Assembly: GCA_015039365.1 (NCBI GenBank)
Contig: WION01000189.1
Coordinates: forward strand, 41,498 to 105,497
Length of the DNA stretch: 64,000 bases
Source: Amanita rubescens
Taxonomy: Eukaryota > Basidiomycota > Agaricomycetes > Agaricales > Amanitaceae
Direction: 5' to 3'
Shown: piece by piece, positions 49,213 through 60,470 of the stretch
Position numbering within the stretch: the first letter of the stretch is position 1
How the letters are laid out: each line of letters opens with the position of its first letter
The notes under the pieces: generated by a model
What the model was told of the DNA's origin: nothing
Databases searched by the model: none
What the model saw: the letters and a program-made list of their open reading frames with translations, nothing else
Translations under genes and position numbers: made by a program

Positions 49213-50372
49213 ATGGCATCCGTGTCGAAAGGAATAGCCATTGTCACCGGCTCCGCCGGAGCGCTTGGAAAGGCTATCGTCTTACGGCTTGCAGAGGATG
49301 GCTATGATATTGCCCTTCATGACGTTCCAAAGAATAACAACGCCCTGAATCGCTCGCACAGGATATTAGAAAGAAGGGGAGGAAAGCCATTGTTGTAGTC
49401 GGCGATATCACTGTCGAGAGTGATGTGAAGAAGCTTGTCGAAACCACCATCGAAACGCTTGGTGGACTGGATATCGTCAGTTCTACCGCTCCTCTTGATG
49501 TATAGTATCAAACTGAGCTTGAGCCCATTAGATGATCGCTAACGCTGGAATCTATAATGGCGGACCGTTCCTTAAGAGTCAGTTGCTCCATATCCGCATT
49601 CGAGAATATTCAACATTTTCTGTCATAGCTACGGTGGATGACTTTGATAAGATCTTTGCGGTCAATGTGCGTGGAACGTACCTGTGTTTCAGGTATGCTG
49701 CCGAAAAGATGATAACACAAGGCCGCGGCGGTCGGCTGCTTGCTGCTTCCTCAGTCGCTGGAGAAACGGGGGAACCGTTTACGACGCTCTATTGCGCAAC
49801 GAAGTGGGCAGTTCGGGGACTTATTACTAGCGTTGGTAAGAACATTCTTTATTCAGCTCAGGAACACTAACCGTTGCGCAGCGAAGGAGGTTGGAAGACA
49901 CGGTATTACAGTTAACGCATATGCGCCGGGCATCATCGGTAAAACTCCGATGTGTGAGTCGCGAAGCAATAATGAACATTACAACGTCGTTACATTTTTT
50001 CACAGGGGGGGTTGCAAAAGCAATTTTTGCCGAGGGATTTGGCCTGCAGAACCAAGAGGCCGTTGATGAAGCTGTTCGTCGTTGAACCCGTTTAGTGATG
50101 CTTTTTTTCATGAAAATCTAGGAAACTGCTAACACGGCAGTGGGTTACTTGGGCAAGCCGGAGGATGTTGCTAATTTGGTTTCTTTCCTGGTCAAGAAGG
50201 AATCACACTTCATAACCGGTAGGATTCGTATTATGACGAGAATCAGACCTGATCGTTACATTTTGCGTTGATTCAGGACAAACGGTAAGCTGCAATTTCC
50301 GGATTCGAAGTGACCGGTTAACCCATATCTAAACTGTAGATGTCTGTCAATGGCGGAAGGTTCGTAAAATAA
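49213..50372 (+). pseudogene. SDR, copy 2, frameshifted
   Basis: Mirror of the intact SDR at 40470-41630. The start MASVSKGIAIVTGSAGALGK is present, but one G is missing in CCCTGAATCG (about 49345; the left arm has CCCTGGAATCG), which ends the reading frame early. Downstream exons, including the YCATK active site and the end MSVNGGRFVK (stop 50370-50372), are kept. Confidence 0.8.
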
Positions 50373-50718
50373 GTATTCCGGAATACATATTGTCCGCTCC
50401 TCTTTGTAAGGACTTCCATGAAATAACAGTGCCTGGATTGCCGAAAAAAGCGTCCCCTTGTTTCAGATACGAGAGTTACTCTGAAGTAATCAGAAACGCA
50501 TGACATGCTGATCTGTGTACACCACCTTCTGTGGGCGCATAACTGAGTCATTCTCTCCCACGTCGTTTCCACTGACGATGGTTTTCCCCGTTTGCTTTAC
50601 TCTTGCTTGTGACGAGATATAATTGAGGATTGCTGCAGCCCATAATGATGTTCTACCATGCGACCGCGAAAAATGTGTGCTGGAAAAATGTAAGGTATTT
50701 CATCAGTGGTTCGGCGGT

Positions 50719-51069
50719 TGTCCCTGTAACCAGTGCGACCAGAATGGTATCATTATACCGTGTGATCATCACAGTACGCCTCTCGAGTGCGGGGGGTCAA
50801 TTGCTAGGGCAAAGCGATGTCAGAAGGGAGTTCTTCCGTAAAATGCGGCGAATAACTTCAATCTCCAGCGCTGCAGCTCCAGTCGCGAAGTCTGGTTTTG
50901 GTCTTTATGGATAAGCGATTCTAAAAATACCTTATCCAACCTCATCTCATCAGCATGTGACAACTCGGCGGGTCTTTAAGCGGAGCTTGATATGCGTATA
51001 CAAAGGGTAATCTCAAGACGTTGAGAAGGTGATTTACAAATGGGGAGGTAGGGGTTTGGGATGGTAAGT
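50719..51069 (+). repeat. Third copy of the palindrome junction segment
   Basis: About 350 bp beginning TGTCCCTGTAACCAGTGCGA, also present at 23924-24272 (+) and 39779-40125 (-). It is the outer end of both palindrome 1 arms and of both palindrome 2 arms, so it marks where the inverted duplications were joined. Small indels distinguish this copy (for example an added CCAACCTCA near 50937). Confidence 0.9.
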
Positions 51070-51341
51070 GTGAGTGGTATTTATGGGTTACTTATGTAAC
51101 ACAACGCGCCGGAAGGCAGCGGCACTCGGGTTGAATCGTTGCAATCGTCGGTCAAGGCAATTCAATATCTTCCAGTTTCCACGCCAGATCCGCCAGTTTT
51201 AACTCAAGCTTATCATTGCTAGAAGAGAAACGGGGTGTAACATGTAACGTGTAACCTGCCTAGTACAGTAGATACATAATCACATCTGCACCTGTGTGTG
51301 TAAAGGCAGGGTTCACCAGCTTGTTCACATTCACTTTCGTC

Positions 51342-52494
51342 ATGGCATCCGAGTCTAATGGTGTAGCCATTGTCACTGGCTCTGCTGGGGGCATTGGAAA
51401 GCCATTGTCTTGCGTCTTGCCGAAGATGGCTATGATATTGCCCTAAGCGGCACCTCCAGAAGTCACAACGCAATGGAATTGCTCGCAGAAGATGTCAAGA
51501 GAAAGGGGAAGAAAGCTATTGTTGTCGTTGCCGATGTCACCGTCGAAAGCGATGTGAAGAACCTTGTCGAAACAACCGTCCAAAAGCTTGGTGGACTAGA
51601 TATCGTCAGTACTTCCAAATATCTTGTCGAATAGTAACAAACTAACTTGAACAAATTAGATGGTAGCCAATGCTGGGATTTTGGGTGTCGGAGCATTCCT
51701 GCAAAGTCGGTTGCTTCCAGAGCTAACTTGGAGGGCGCTGAATTGCTTCTGTCGTAGCTACGGTCGATACCTTTGAGAAGACTTTCGCTGTCAATGTACG
51801 TGGAACATACCTATGTTTCAGGTATGCCGCCGAAAAGATGATAGCACAAGGCCGTGGTGGTCGGCTACTTGCTGCTTCGTCGGTCAATGGGTTAACGGGT
51901 ACACCATTTTTATCGATTCATTGTTCAACAAAGTGGGCGATTCGGGGACTCGTTACTAGCGTTGGTAGGGAATAATCTTGCTGTGTCTGATGTCCACTGA
52001 CCTTCCCATAGCGAAGGAAGTTGGAAGACACGGTATTACAGTCAACGCGTACGCGCCGGGCATCATCAAAACTCCGATGTGTGAGATTCGAAGTAACGTA
52101 ATCCCCCTCAGGGTCCTGAACCTTTAACAGGGGAGGAGGCGAAAGCGCGGATTGTTGAAGAATTCAAATTACCAGGCCCGGATACTGTTGAAGAATCTGT
52201 TTGTCATTATTGGTCTTATTCAACGTGCTTCTTTCTCATGAATAACAAGGAGAAAAATGAAACGGCAGTAGGGTACTTAGGTGAGCCGGAAGATGTCGCA
52301 AGTTTGGTCTCTTTCCTTTGCAAAAAGGAATCGCACTTCATAACTGGTAAGTGTCCGAGTCGTCTTGCGATCAGAATAAAACCTAACTCGTGTGGTGTTA
52401 GGACAAACAGTAAGCTGTAGTTTTTGAAAATGGCTCCATGTAAATTTAATACATTCTTTAGATGTCTGTCAACGGTGGAAAATTCGTGCAATAG
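51342..52494 (+). pseudogene. SDR, copy 3, diverged and frameshifted
   Basis: Same exon plan as copies 1 and 2 but clearly older: MASESNGVAIVTGSAGGIGK, then a missing base (GGAAAGCCATTG for GGAAAGGCCATTG) near 51402 breaks the frame. AEDGYDIALSGTSRSHN, VTVESDVKNLVETTVQKLG, MVANAGI, FAVNVRGTYLCFRYAAEKM, RHGITVNAYAPGIIKTPM, AVGYLGEPEDVASLVSFLC and the end MSVNGGKFVQ (stop 52492-52494) are still readable. In the YxxxK region the Tyr is changed (SIHCSTK for TLYCATK), so it would be inactive even in frame. Its 3' end lies inside the right terminal repeat. Confidence 0.78.
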
Positions 52495-53028
52495 GTTTCT
52501 CGAGCTTCAAACATCTGTTGGTTTGGAGCGCAATATAAATCGAGTTTGTGTAAATATACGAATGAATAATTGAGTACTTTGAAAGGCTGACCAGCTAATC
52601 TTCTTTGTATTCCCCACCCGATGGGTGGACCCTTTCTTTTCGATTAGAAAAGGGTGTATTATTGGGGCAGTATTTAGTGTATGATTCAGTGTAGACTTGT
52701 ACAAAGGGTCTGGATCACGTACTGGTCTGTGAACATCACTTGCGGCGGATGCAAAAAGGCCTCTCTCTTCCGCGTCTTGACCCTTTCTTGCTAACGATAA
52801 TGTACTTTCCCTTTTTGCTTTCCTCCTCTTGCTCGTGACGATATTATGTCTCCAATATGAATGGGGCTTCCATGCTTATCAAGGATGACATGGTTAAGTT
52901 GTTCGTTGGAGACTTGCTGTCGCAGCCGTTCCAAGAATGATGTCACTGGGTTAAAATCCTTTTCAAGTCGTGCATCCTACTACGGGCATGAACCTAAAAA
53001 GTATTTCCAGTGCAGGCTCGCAGGGTCA
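52395..53028 (-). repeat. Right terminal inverted repeat of the palindromic island (634 bp)
   Basis: Reverse complement of 23290-23923. It starts within the last intron of SDR copy 3 and ends at GCAGGGTCA (53028); homology stops sharply at both ends. Confidence 0.9.
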
Positions 53029-53149
53029 GATATGTTGCAATTGGCAAACGGGTCCAAACAGTAACCGCCTGTCTGCTAATGACAGGTACAGCCGGCGGCC
53101 TGTAATCACATGACCTTTTGTCTATGTATCATTCCATAAAAATTTTCAG

Positions 53150-55378
53150 GCGTGGTGTATCATCCCTCACCATTCCCCGGCCTTTAGATATGGTATCCCC
53201 CATACCATAATTCAGCTTTTAAGGTATGGTGTATCCCACACCATTCCCCAGCCTTTAGACACTATGGTGTCATCCACACAATAATTTCTTAGTCTTAAGG
53301 TATGGTGTATCCCACACCATTCCCCAGCCTTTAGACACTATGGTGATACCCACACCATATTTCTCAGTCTTCAGGTATGGTGTATCCCACACCATTCCCC
53401 AGCCTTTAGACACTATGGTGATACCCACACCATATTTCTCAGTCTTCAGGTATGGTGTATCCCACACCATTCCCCAGCCTTTAGACACTATGGTGTCACC
53501 CACACCATATTTTCTTAGTCTTAAGGTATGGTGTATCCCACACCATTCCCCAGCCTTTAGACACTATGGTGATACCCACACCATATTTCTCATTCTTCAG
53601 GTATGGTGTATCCCACACCAAATTTTCTCAGTCTTGAGCTATGGTGTATCCCACACCATTCCCCAGCCTTTAGACACTATGGTGTCACCCACACCATATT
53701 TTCTTAGTCTTAAGGTATGGTGTATCCCACACCATTCCCCAGCCTTTAGACACTATGGTGATACCCACACCATATTTCTCATTCTTCAGGTATGGTGTAT
53801 CCCACACCAAATTTTCTCAGTCTTGAGCTATGGTGTATCCCACACCATTCCCCAGCCTTTAGACACTATGGTGTCATCCACACAATAATTTCTTAGTCTT
53901 CAGGTATGGTGTATCCCACACCATTCCCCAGCCTTTAGACACTATAGTGTCACCCACACCATATTTTCTTAGTCTTAAGGTATGGTGTATCCCACACCAT
54001 TCCCCAGCCTTTAGACACTATGGTGTCACCCACACCATATTTTCTTAGTCTTAAGGTATGGTGTATCCCACACCATTCCCCAGCCTTTAGACACTATGGT
54101 GTCACCCACACCATATTTTCTTAGTCTTAAGGTATGGTGTATCCCACACCATTCCCCAGCCTTTAGACACTATGGTGTCACCCACACCATATTTTCTTAG
54201 TCTTAAGGTATGGTGTATCCCACACCATTCCCCAGCCTTTAGACACTATGGTGTCACCCACACCATATTTTCTTAGTCTTAAGGTATGGTGTATCCCACA
54301 CCATTCCCCAGCCTTTAGACACTATGGTGTCACCCACACCATATTTTCTTAGTCTTAAGGTATGGTGTATCCCACACCATTCCCCAGCCTTTAGACACTA
54401 TGGTGTCACCCACACCATATTTTCTTAGTCTTAAGGTATGGTGTATCCCACACCATTCCCCAGCCTTTAGACACTATGGTGTCATCCACACAATAATTTC
54501 TTAGTCTTCAGGTATGGTGTATCCCACACCATTCCCCAGCCTTTAGACACTATAGTGTCACCCACACCAAATTTTCTCAGTCTTGAGCTATGGTGTATCC
54601 CACACCATTCCCCAGCCTTTAGACACTATGGTGTCACCCACACCATATTTTCTTAGTCTTAAGGTATGGTGTATCCCACACCATTCCCCAGCCTTTAGAC
54701 ACTATGGTGTCACCCACACCATATTTTCTTAGTCTTAAGGTATGGTGTATCCCACACCATTCCCCAGCCTTTAGACACTATGGTGTCACCCACACCATAT
54801 TTTCTTAGTCTTAAGGTATGGTGTATCCCACACCATTCCCCAGCCTTTAGACACTATGGTGTCACCCACACCATATTTTCTTAGTCTTAAGGTATGGTGT
54901 ATCCCACACCATTCCCCAGCCTTTAGACACTATGGTGTCACCCACACCATATTTTCTCAGTCTTCAGGAATGGTGTATCCCACACCATTCCCCAGCCTTT
55001 AGACACTATGGTGTCATCCACACCATATTTTCTCAGTCTTCAGGTATGGTGTATCCCACACCATTCCCCAGCCTTTAGACACTATGGTGTCATCCACACC
55101 ATATTTTCTCAGTCTTCAGGTATGGTGTATCCCACACCATTCCCCAGCCTTTAGGCACTATGGTGTCACCCACACCATATTCTCTTAGTCTTAAGGTATG
55201 GTGTATCCCACACCATTCCCCAACCTTTAGACACTATGGTGTCTCCCTTACCATATTTCTCAGTCTGCAGGTATGGTGTATCCCTCACCATTCCCTAGCG
55301 TTTATAGTACATGGTGACTCCCACACCATATCTCTGAGCATTTAGGTATGGTATCTCTCACACCATTTCATATGGTGA
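53150..55378. repeat. 76-bp minisatellite, about 29 copies, each with two hairpin-forming halves
   Basis: Tandem units of 76 bp, most regular at 53940-54960. Each unit contains ATGGTGTATCCCACACCAT and ATGGTGTCACCCACACCAT, both able to fold on 7-bp ATGGTGT/ACACCAT stems. Spacers are TCCCCAGCCTTTAGACACT and a TTTCTTAGTCTTAAGG type that varies (TTCAGG, TTGAGC). Long open frames through it are by-products of repetition (the 76-bp period shifts frame every unit). It lies 3' of the KDZ transposase gene. Confidence 0.95.
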
Positions 55379-55405
55379 CTTGTGTATTAAAATACAATTA
55401 GTGTT

Positions 55406-58400
55406 CTACATCTCTAGCATTCGCCTAATGATTAGCCTATTCCAGACAGAGATAAACACTTTTGTGAACAAGATGGCCCTATCCTGTGTCATATAGCTGA
55501 CTGACTTCCGAATACGAGCCATCCCTCCATTTCCGCATTCAGCTGCACTTGAATTGATCTTGCTAAGCCGTGGATCCACAGCTGCATAAGTCTTCAAAAA
55601 GATGCAGGTGAGCATTTTGTATGACCTTTAGCATGAAAGTCATCAACGACAAATAGCGTGTCTGCAAAGAAATCTGTCTCGCGAGTCAGGCAGTAGGGTC
55701 CGAGTGCACAAGCGAAGTCATAAACGACACATTTGGGCGCTCTAGGCCAGCGTGTAATCATCGCTGAAAAGACATCATTACGACCTTCACCATTTGGAAT
55801 GCAATGAAACCCATAGCAAATGCTATGTGTGCACCAGGCACACATAATGCCCCCTGTCAACCTTTTCTGACTATAAGTTGCATAATACTTTGAGCATTTC
55901 CCTCCACGCTGCGACGTCTCAGTACTTGTGTCGTCTCTTAATCTTGGGTACTTTGGTCTGTACCTTATCTGTGGCATGCTATAGCAACAGCCAGTCTGGT
56001 TCCAGGTCCATTCAATGCAAGCTCATTTTTATTGTGATGAGATAAGGGCTTACCTGTCGCCAATCCTTATCAGCAGGATTAATGTCCTCATCAATATCCG
56101 GAACAGCGTGAATGGAAAGGGTCATAAGCACGCCATTAGTCCGTTCCACCAGCCACCGGCACATCCCCAGTAAATCTGGAGGATACGTCTTAGCTCTCTT
56201 TTCTTCATATCGAAGTACGTTGTAAAGTGCAGGAATTAAAGCAAGGGATGAAGCATTTTCCTTTGTAGGACAGTCCACGAAGCACAAGAGATCCTTGAGT
56301 GCGGATCTTGTTACAATTTGCAACACCGAATCATCGGATGCTATCTGCCAATGCATTTATGTTTGCTCTACCCTTCGACATTCAATCCGACTTACTTGTA
56401 CAAACAAGTTCATGTATTCTTTTTGTCGCGACATGCCAGAATTTGCGACAGCTGTTGGCAGGCCGATGTGGGAATAGAAACAGGTAGCAAGAGACATGTT
56501 AACGAGTCTCAAGGACTCGTGTGTTTTCAATACAAGCTCAACGAGGTTAGACGTGTCGCGAGCAGCCTTTTCTATTACACCGGAGTCTGTGGTCCCTTCA
56601 ATCGAGTCTGTGGTACCGGTGCATCCTTCCGAAGTAGGCACTGCCTCCAATATTTTACGCATAGCACGACGGAGGTCTGAATTTCCAATCGGTGCTTGCA
56701 CCTGATAGCGTGAACTGCGGATAAGGGATCTTCGTGAACAACCGTTGGGGGAGTCAGGGAGGGCAATATATGCTTGCGATGAAAGGATAGCGAGACGCCA
56801 TCCCAGATAACGGTTTCGGGTGCAGGGCCACACTTTGGGCACTTCATATCTCCATCAAGCTGCAGCAAGGCAGCGTAGGAGAACCAACCGTTACGAAAGA
56901 CGGCTTCGTGAGGAAATGGCAATGAGCCATAGCATAAATAACGCTTCCGCATCACGCTAACCCATGCCGAAAACGGCGTCTCAGATGAGGTGAAGTTGGC
57001 CGTGTAGTCATTAAGTAGGTCGTGCGTGAAAAGTACAGAGTTATTTAGGTTGAGCAAACCCTGTTGTCGACCATCGGGGCCAATAAACCGGCGGAGAATG
57101 GAGGGCACTTCTGACATAGCTGGACTTCTAAATGTGTTCGATGAGCAGTGGTAAGAGTATACACAACACACTCCCGAAGCGTCGCTTGCTCCGTCATTCT
57201 GCGGGTACTTCCGCATACGCAACGAGCTCCCTCATCCAGATGGATCGTACTAGGTACTTGAAGTACAGGTGGAACTCGTTCATGAGCAGCTGAGTTGTCC
57301 TCTGGGAGCGATGCCCAGACGGGCAGTGGGATGGCAGGTGAGATACCGATACAACTGAGCTCCTAGCTGACCGGGCGCCGACAGATTGAAGTTGGACGTC
57401 TAATGGACCAACCAACGTCAGATAGACCGAAAATATGATATAAAAACATACCAGATAGGCTATGAGTTTCAGCGAGAGGATCACGAGCGCTTGGGTCCTG
57501 TTGAACCAGTTGCTGCAGGTAATGTCGAGCCTTTGTGACGTGACGACAACCGTCATCACCGTCTCTGTCGCACTTCCACGACCCTGTCCCACTGTCATGC
57601 CCGTTGTGGTAGACCACACAGCGGTACTTTACCGCTTGCCGATCGCTATCTGACACGGAGAACAAATTAATTGAAGTGTCTTCTGCCACCTCGCGCGCAA
57701 ACAAAGTGATGCTTAGATCAGCACCATCGGATGCGTCTAAGGGGCCCGAACGTCGAAGTTGTAAGTTTACGCTACAATTACATTGTACCTTGAGTACTCA
57801 CATGTATCAGCCCTTGAACTTGGGAAATACAAATCACCATGCTCGTGCAAGAGGGTTGCGTGCACGCAGCCATTTTTTCCGCTGGGACAGAAACAGGCAA
57901 TGACCGTTTGTTGGCCGAACGTCTCGTGCTGTAAATGATACCATGCATCCTAGTATGAAGAGTGAGTTGAAACATCATATGATCCGTTCCGTGGAAGCCA
58001 TAACTTACCGTAGCTGTTAGTGATCGCGAGTCCCATCCTTGAACCACGAACAAGTTTGGGCTTAGTAGGTATATCCCTGCAATACCCGCCGCAACCGACT
58101 CCACGTACTCCACATAGCCATGCGGATGCTCCCGAGAATCGCCGTCTTCATATGCCGGTGGTGTGGGATGGATAGTGGGATTTGTGGTGAGTTCAGTGGC
58201 TGTATCCCCGGTACCGCTATCATCATCCGCCACCTGTAGTCCACTTAACTCTTCGCTATGCAAAGTGGGATGGTCTGAAGCTTCAACCGGTTGGCCTCGA
58301 TTCTTTTTTGACTTTCGTGAATGAACGGTGTAGGTCCTCGGCCGTTTTTGTGGGGATGAAATATAATAATCACTAGATTTCCCCAGTTCCCCACCAGAAT

Positions 58401-58467
58401 TGGGTGCCAAAAGATCGTCCTCCCATATACGTGTAGGAGAGGGTGGCGGTGTATCCAGCTCAATCAT
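55406..58467 (-). pseudogene. KDZ-family transposase (probable frameshift)
   Basis: Reads as the agaricomycete KDZ (Kyakuja/Dileera/Zisupton) transposase. The start is MIELDTPPPSPTRIWEDDLL at 58467. Then YLLSPNLFVVQGWDSRSL, after an intron DAWYHLQHETFGQQTVIACF and a CxC…CxH-type cysteine cluster, then GSWKCDRDGDDGCRHVTKAR (SWIM-like zinc site). RRFIGPDGRQQGLLNLNNS, FTHDLLNDYTANFTSSETPF and CPKCGPAPETVIWDGVSLSF follow. The catalytic-region wording is GGIMCAWCTHSICYGFHCIP, NGEGRNDVFSAMITRWP, VVYDFACALGPYCLTRE, VDDFHAKGHTKCSPASF and SSAAECGNGGMARIRKSVSY, with a stop at 55406. Near 57.1 kb the cysteine-rich LCQKCP is one base out of frame with RRFIGPDG. Other intron boundaries are approximate. 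Confidence 0.75.
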
Positions 58468-58998
58468 CGCTTCTCCGGACGGGAACAGAAGTAGGCTGTG
58501 GACACGAGCAGCAGGCGTATTACAGGTGTGTTCCGTTCCGACTTGCGGGCCTAGTTGACTTGTGGGCCTAGTTGATTATACAGTCCCGAGCAATGACGAC
58601 AATGGACAATGGAACGAAAACGGGGTATTTGCCCTAATTTTTTTTTTTGCAGCAATATTGACATCAACGTATCTAGGTTTTTCATCGCTCGCTTCCGGAA
58701 ATACCTGGTGCCATATATAGTCAGGTGCCCGTGCGCTGAACGCGCGTCTGCCTCTTGACTTAACCGGTAAGCCCTCAGGAAATGGCCGCCGGCCGCGCTT
58801 CCCCAAAGAAGCGACGTCCCCGCCACTGTAGAAGATGCCCCGGAACCCCGTTGCAAAGCCAGTGTTCACATAGCGCTGCTGGGAGAGCAGCTTTGGTAGG
58901 TGTTTCGTTTCTTCACTTATGCAGAGGCTAACCATATATCCCTATAGAAGAGGCTGACGACCAATCCCCCTAATTCACTGTCTGCCGGCGCCACTTCC
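58468..58998. promoter_or_regulatory. Divergent promoter between KDZ transposase and coiled-coil gene
   Basis: 531 bp between the two start codons on opposite strands; a T9-10 run near 58640. Co-expression of the pair is inference. Confidence 0.4.
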
Positions 58999-60215
58999 TT
59001 GTCAACTACTACGACTCGGACTTCTGAGAATAGTAGTACAGCCACCCCCGACGAGCCCAGTACCGCCTCCGTCACTCACGCATCCACATACGTTCAACCT
59101 ACGTTAAGCAATCCCTCGGCGAGCGGCCCGCACATGCCTGATGGTGATGTCTCCCCTTTGCCCAGTCCTATATTACGTGATCCCCCGGCAACTGGTCCGC
59201 CTTTGGCCAGTTCCACCGCATCTCAATCTGGTACTCCTGACATGACCCAGACCAGCATACAGCAGCTGCTTCAGTTGCATGATGCCCTACAGCGAGAGCT
59301 ACTGTCAAGCGACCCAACAGGGCAGACGGCCGACAGATCCCCGAGGGATGAGACCAAATTTTCCTCATCACAACCGCATATCAATGATGACGACACGGAA
59401 GATGGTAATGATACGGAACAGGGCACGCATCCCTCATCACAACCGCATATCAACGATGACGACACGGAAGATGGTAATGATACGGAACAGGGCACGCTTC
59501 AGGTACGATAATGAAACCTCAAGGTCATCTGATGACTAAGTATCCTTTAGCAATTATCCGCTTCAGACGCCATCACCCCCGCCAGTTCTCAGCTCAGTAC
59601 ACCATCCCGTGTGCGAGTGACAGCTAATAACCCCGCTTTTGGCCTTGTCGAAGGCGTGATGCGTGGTAATTTGAAATGGAGTGAGATGAATCGATTTTTC
59701 ATTATCAAATTCGCTAAAAATACCTTTTATTACAGTGATCCGACGTACTGCGCCATTGCGCCCCCGTCTATTGGATAGGGCACGGGTTACAAAACGGTTT
59801 CACAGACAAATTAAGAATATAATATCGCAGGTACGTTTCCATCAAGTTTCCAAATTATCCGTAAACTAACAACTAAAAATAGTGCGAACGTTTGGCCAAT
59901 GAGACGGGCTGCTGGTTGGTGTTGACTGCTCAACATAGTAATTCAGGGACAGCCGCAGCACACTTTACCTCGGCGAGTTTCCGCCGTGATGCGAAAGAGG
60001 ACGCTATTGCCATGGTCAACATTTTTCAAAAAGCCACAAGCGCATTGATGCTTGCTAAGCGCGGTGAAGCACTCGACTTGGCGCGGCAACTTGCACAGGT
60101 CAACGAACAAATTGGAGCCCTTCGATCGCAGTTAGCAGAAAAGGACTTGGAACGTGCGCAAGTGGATAAAGTGGTTCAAGAGCTACGTGCCCAGTTAGCT
60201 GAGCCATCAGCGTGA
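58999..60215 (+). CDS. Coiled-coil protein divergent from the KDZ transposase
   Basis: Starts MSTTTTRTSENSSTATPDEP; the first exon is low-complexity Ser/Thr/Pro with a glutamine-leucine stretch (TSIQQLLQLHDALQRELL). A perfect-frame 69-bp duplication (59362-59430 and 59431-59499) repeats HINDDDTEDGNDTEQGT. Introns follow, with PAFGLVEGVM, then VIRRTAPLRPRLLDRARVTK, then CERLANETGCWLVLTAQHSN and SASFRRDAKEDAIAMVNIFQ. A C-terminal coiled coil (ARQLAQVNEQIGALRSQLAE, KVVQELRAQLAEPSA) stops at 60215. The frame is open across four exons. I recall similar CERLAxETGCWLxLxAQH proteins in mushroom genomes without a named function. An accessory protein of the KDZ element is possible but unproven. Confidence 0.65.
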
Positions 60216-60470
60216 TTGATTTCTCCACATGACGAGATTGCCGAGCGTAATCCTTTATCAGTACTTAAAATTAGCCCCGAATCGAATTTCGTGACATTAC
60301 TCGGCAGATATCTCCTTATGTAGTACCTTTCAATGGGCAAAACGAGCTGGCACTGGACAGTGGAAATGGCTCGAGTGTTAACAAACTTGAATATATCAGC
60401 AGTAAGAGAGTTGTTGCTACGGGTGGATCGATCGGATTGAGAAATAGATGCATCTGGGCCACTGCGTGGG

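Larger units (their letters stand above)
45425..51069 (-). repeat. Palindrome 2, right arm
   Basis: Reverse complement of 39779-45424 with indels. Its genes are broken by frameshifts (SDR at about 49345; ferritin-like at about 48682 and 47720), whereas their left-arm partners are open. It ends at GGTAAGT (51069). Confidence 0.93.

Noticed and set aside
23290..53028. Plain sequencing artefact (untrimmed hairpin adapter read-through) as the cause of the palindromes
   Set aside because: The left arm alone has a LINE with target duplication, palindrome 2 arms differ by several indels and the terminal repeats differ by bases. These exclude simple read-through, though not a haplotype false join.
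53270..53888. Open frames of 77 and 182 codons in the minisatellite
   Set aside because: They arise from repeat periodicity on both strands; unit changes alter the frame and no start context or family motif is present.
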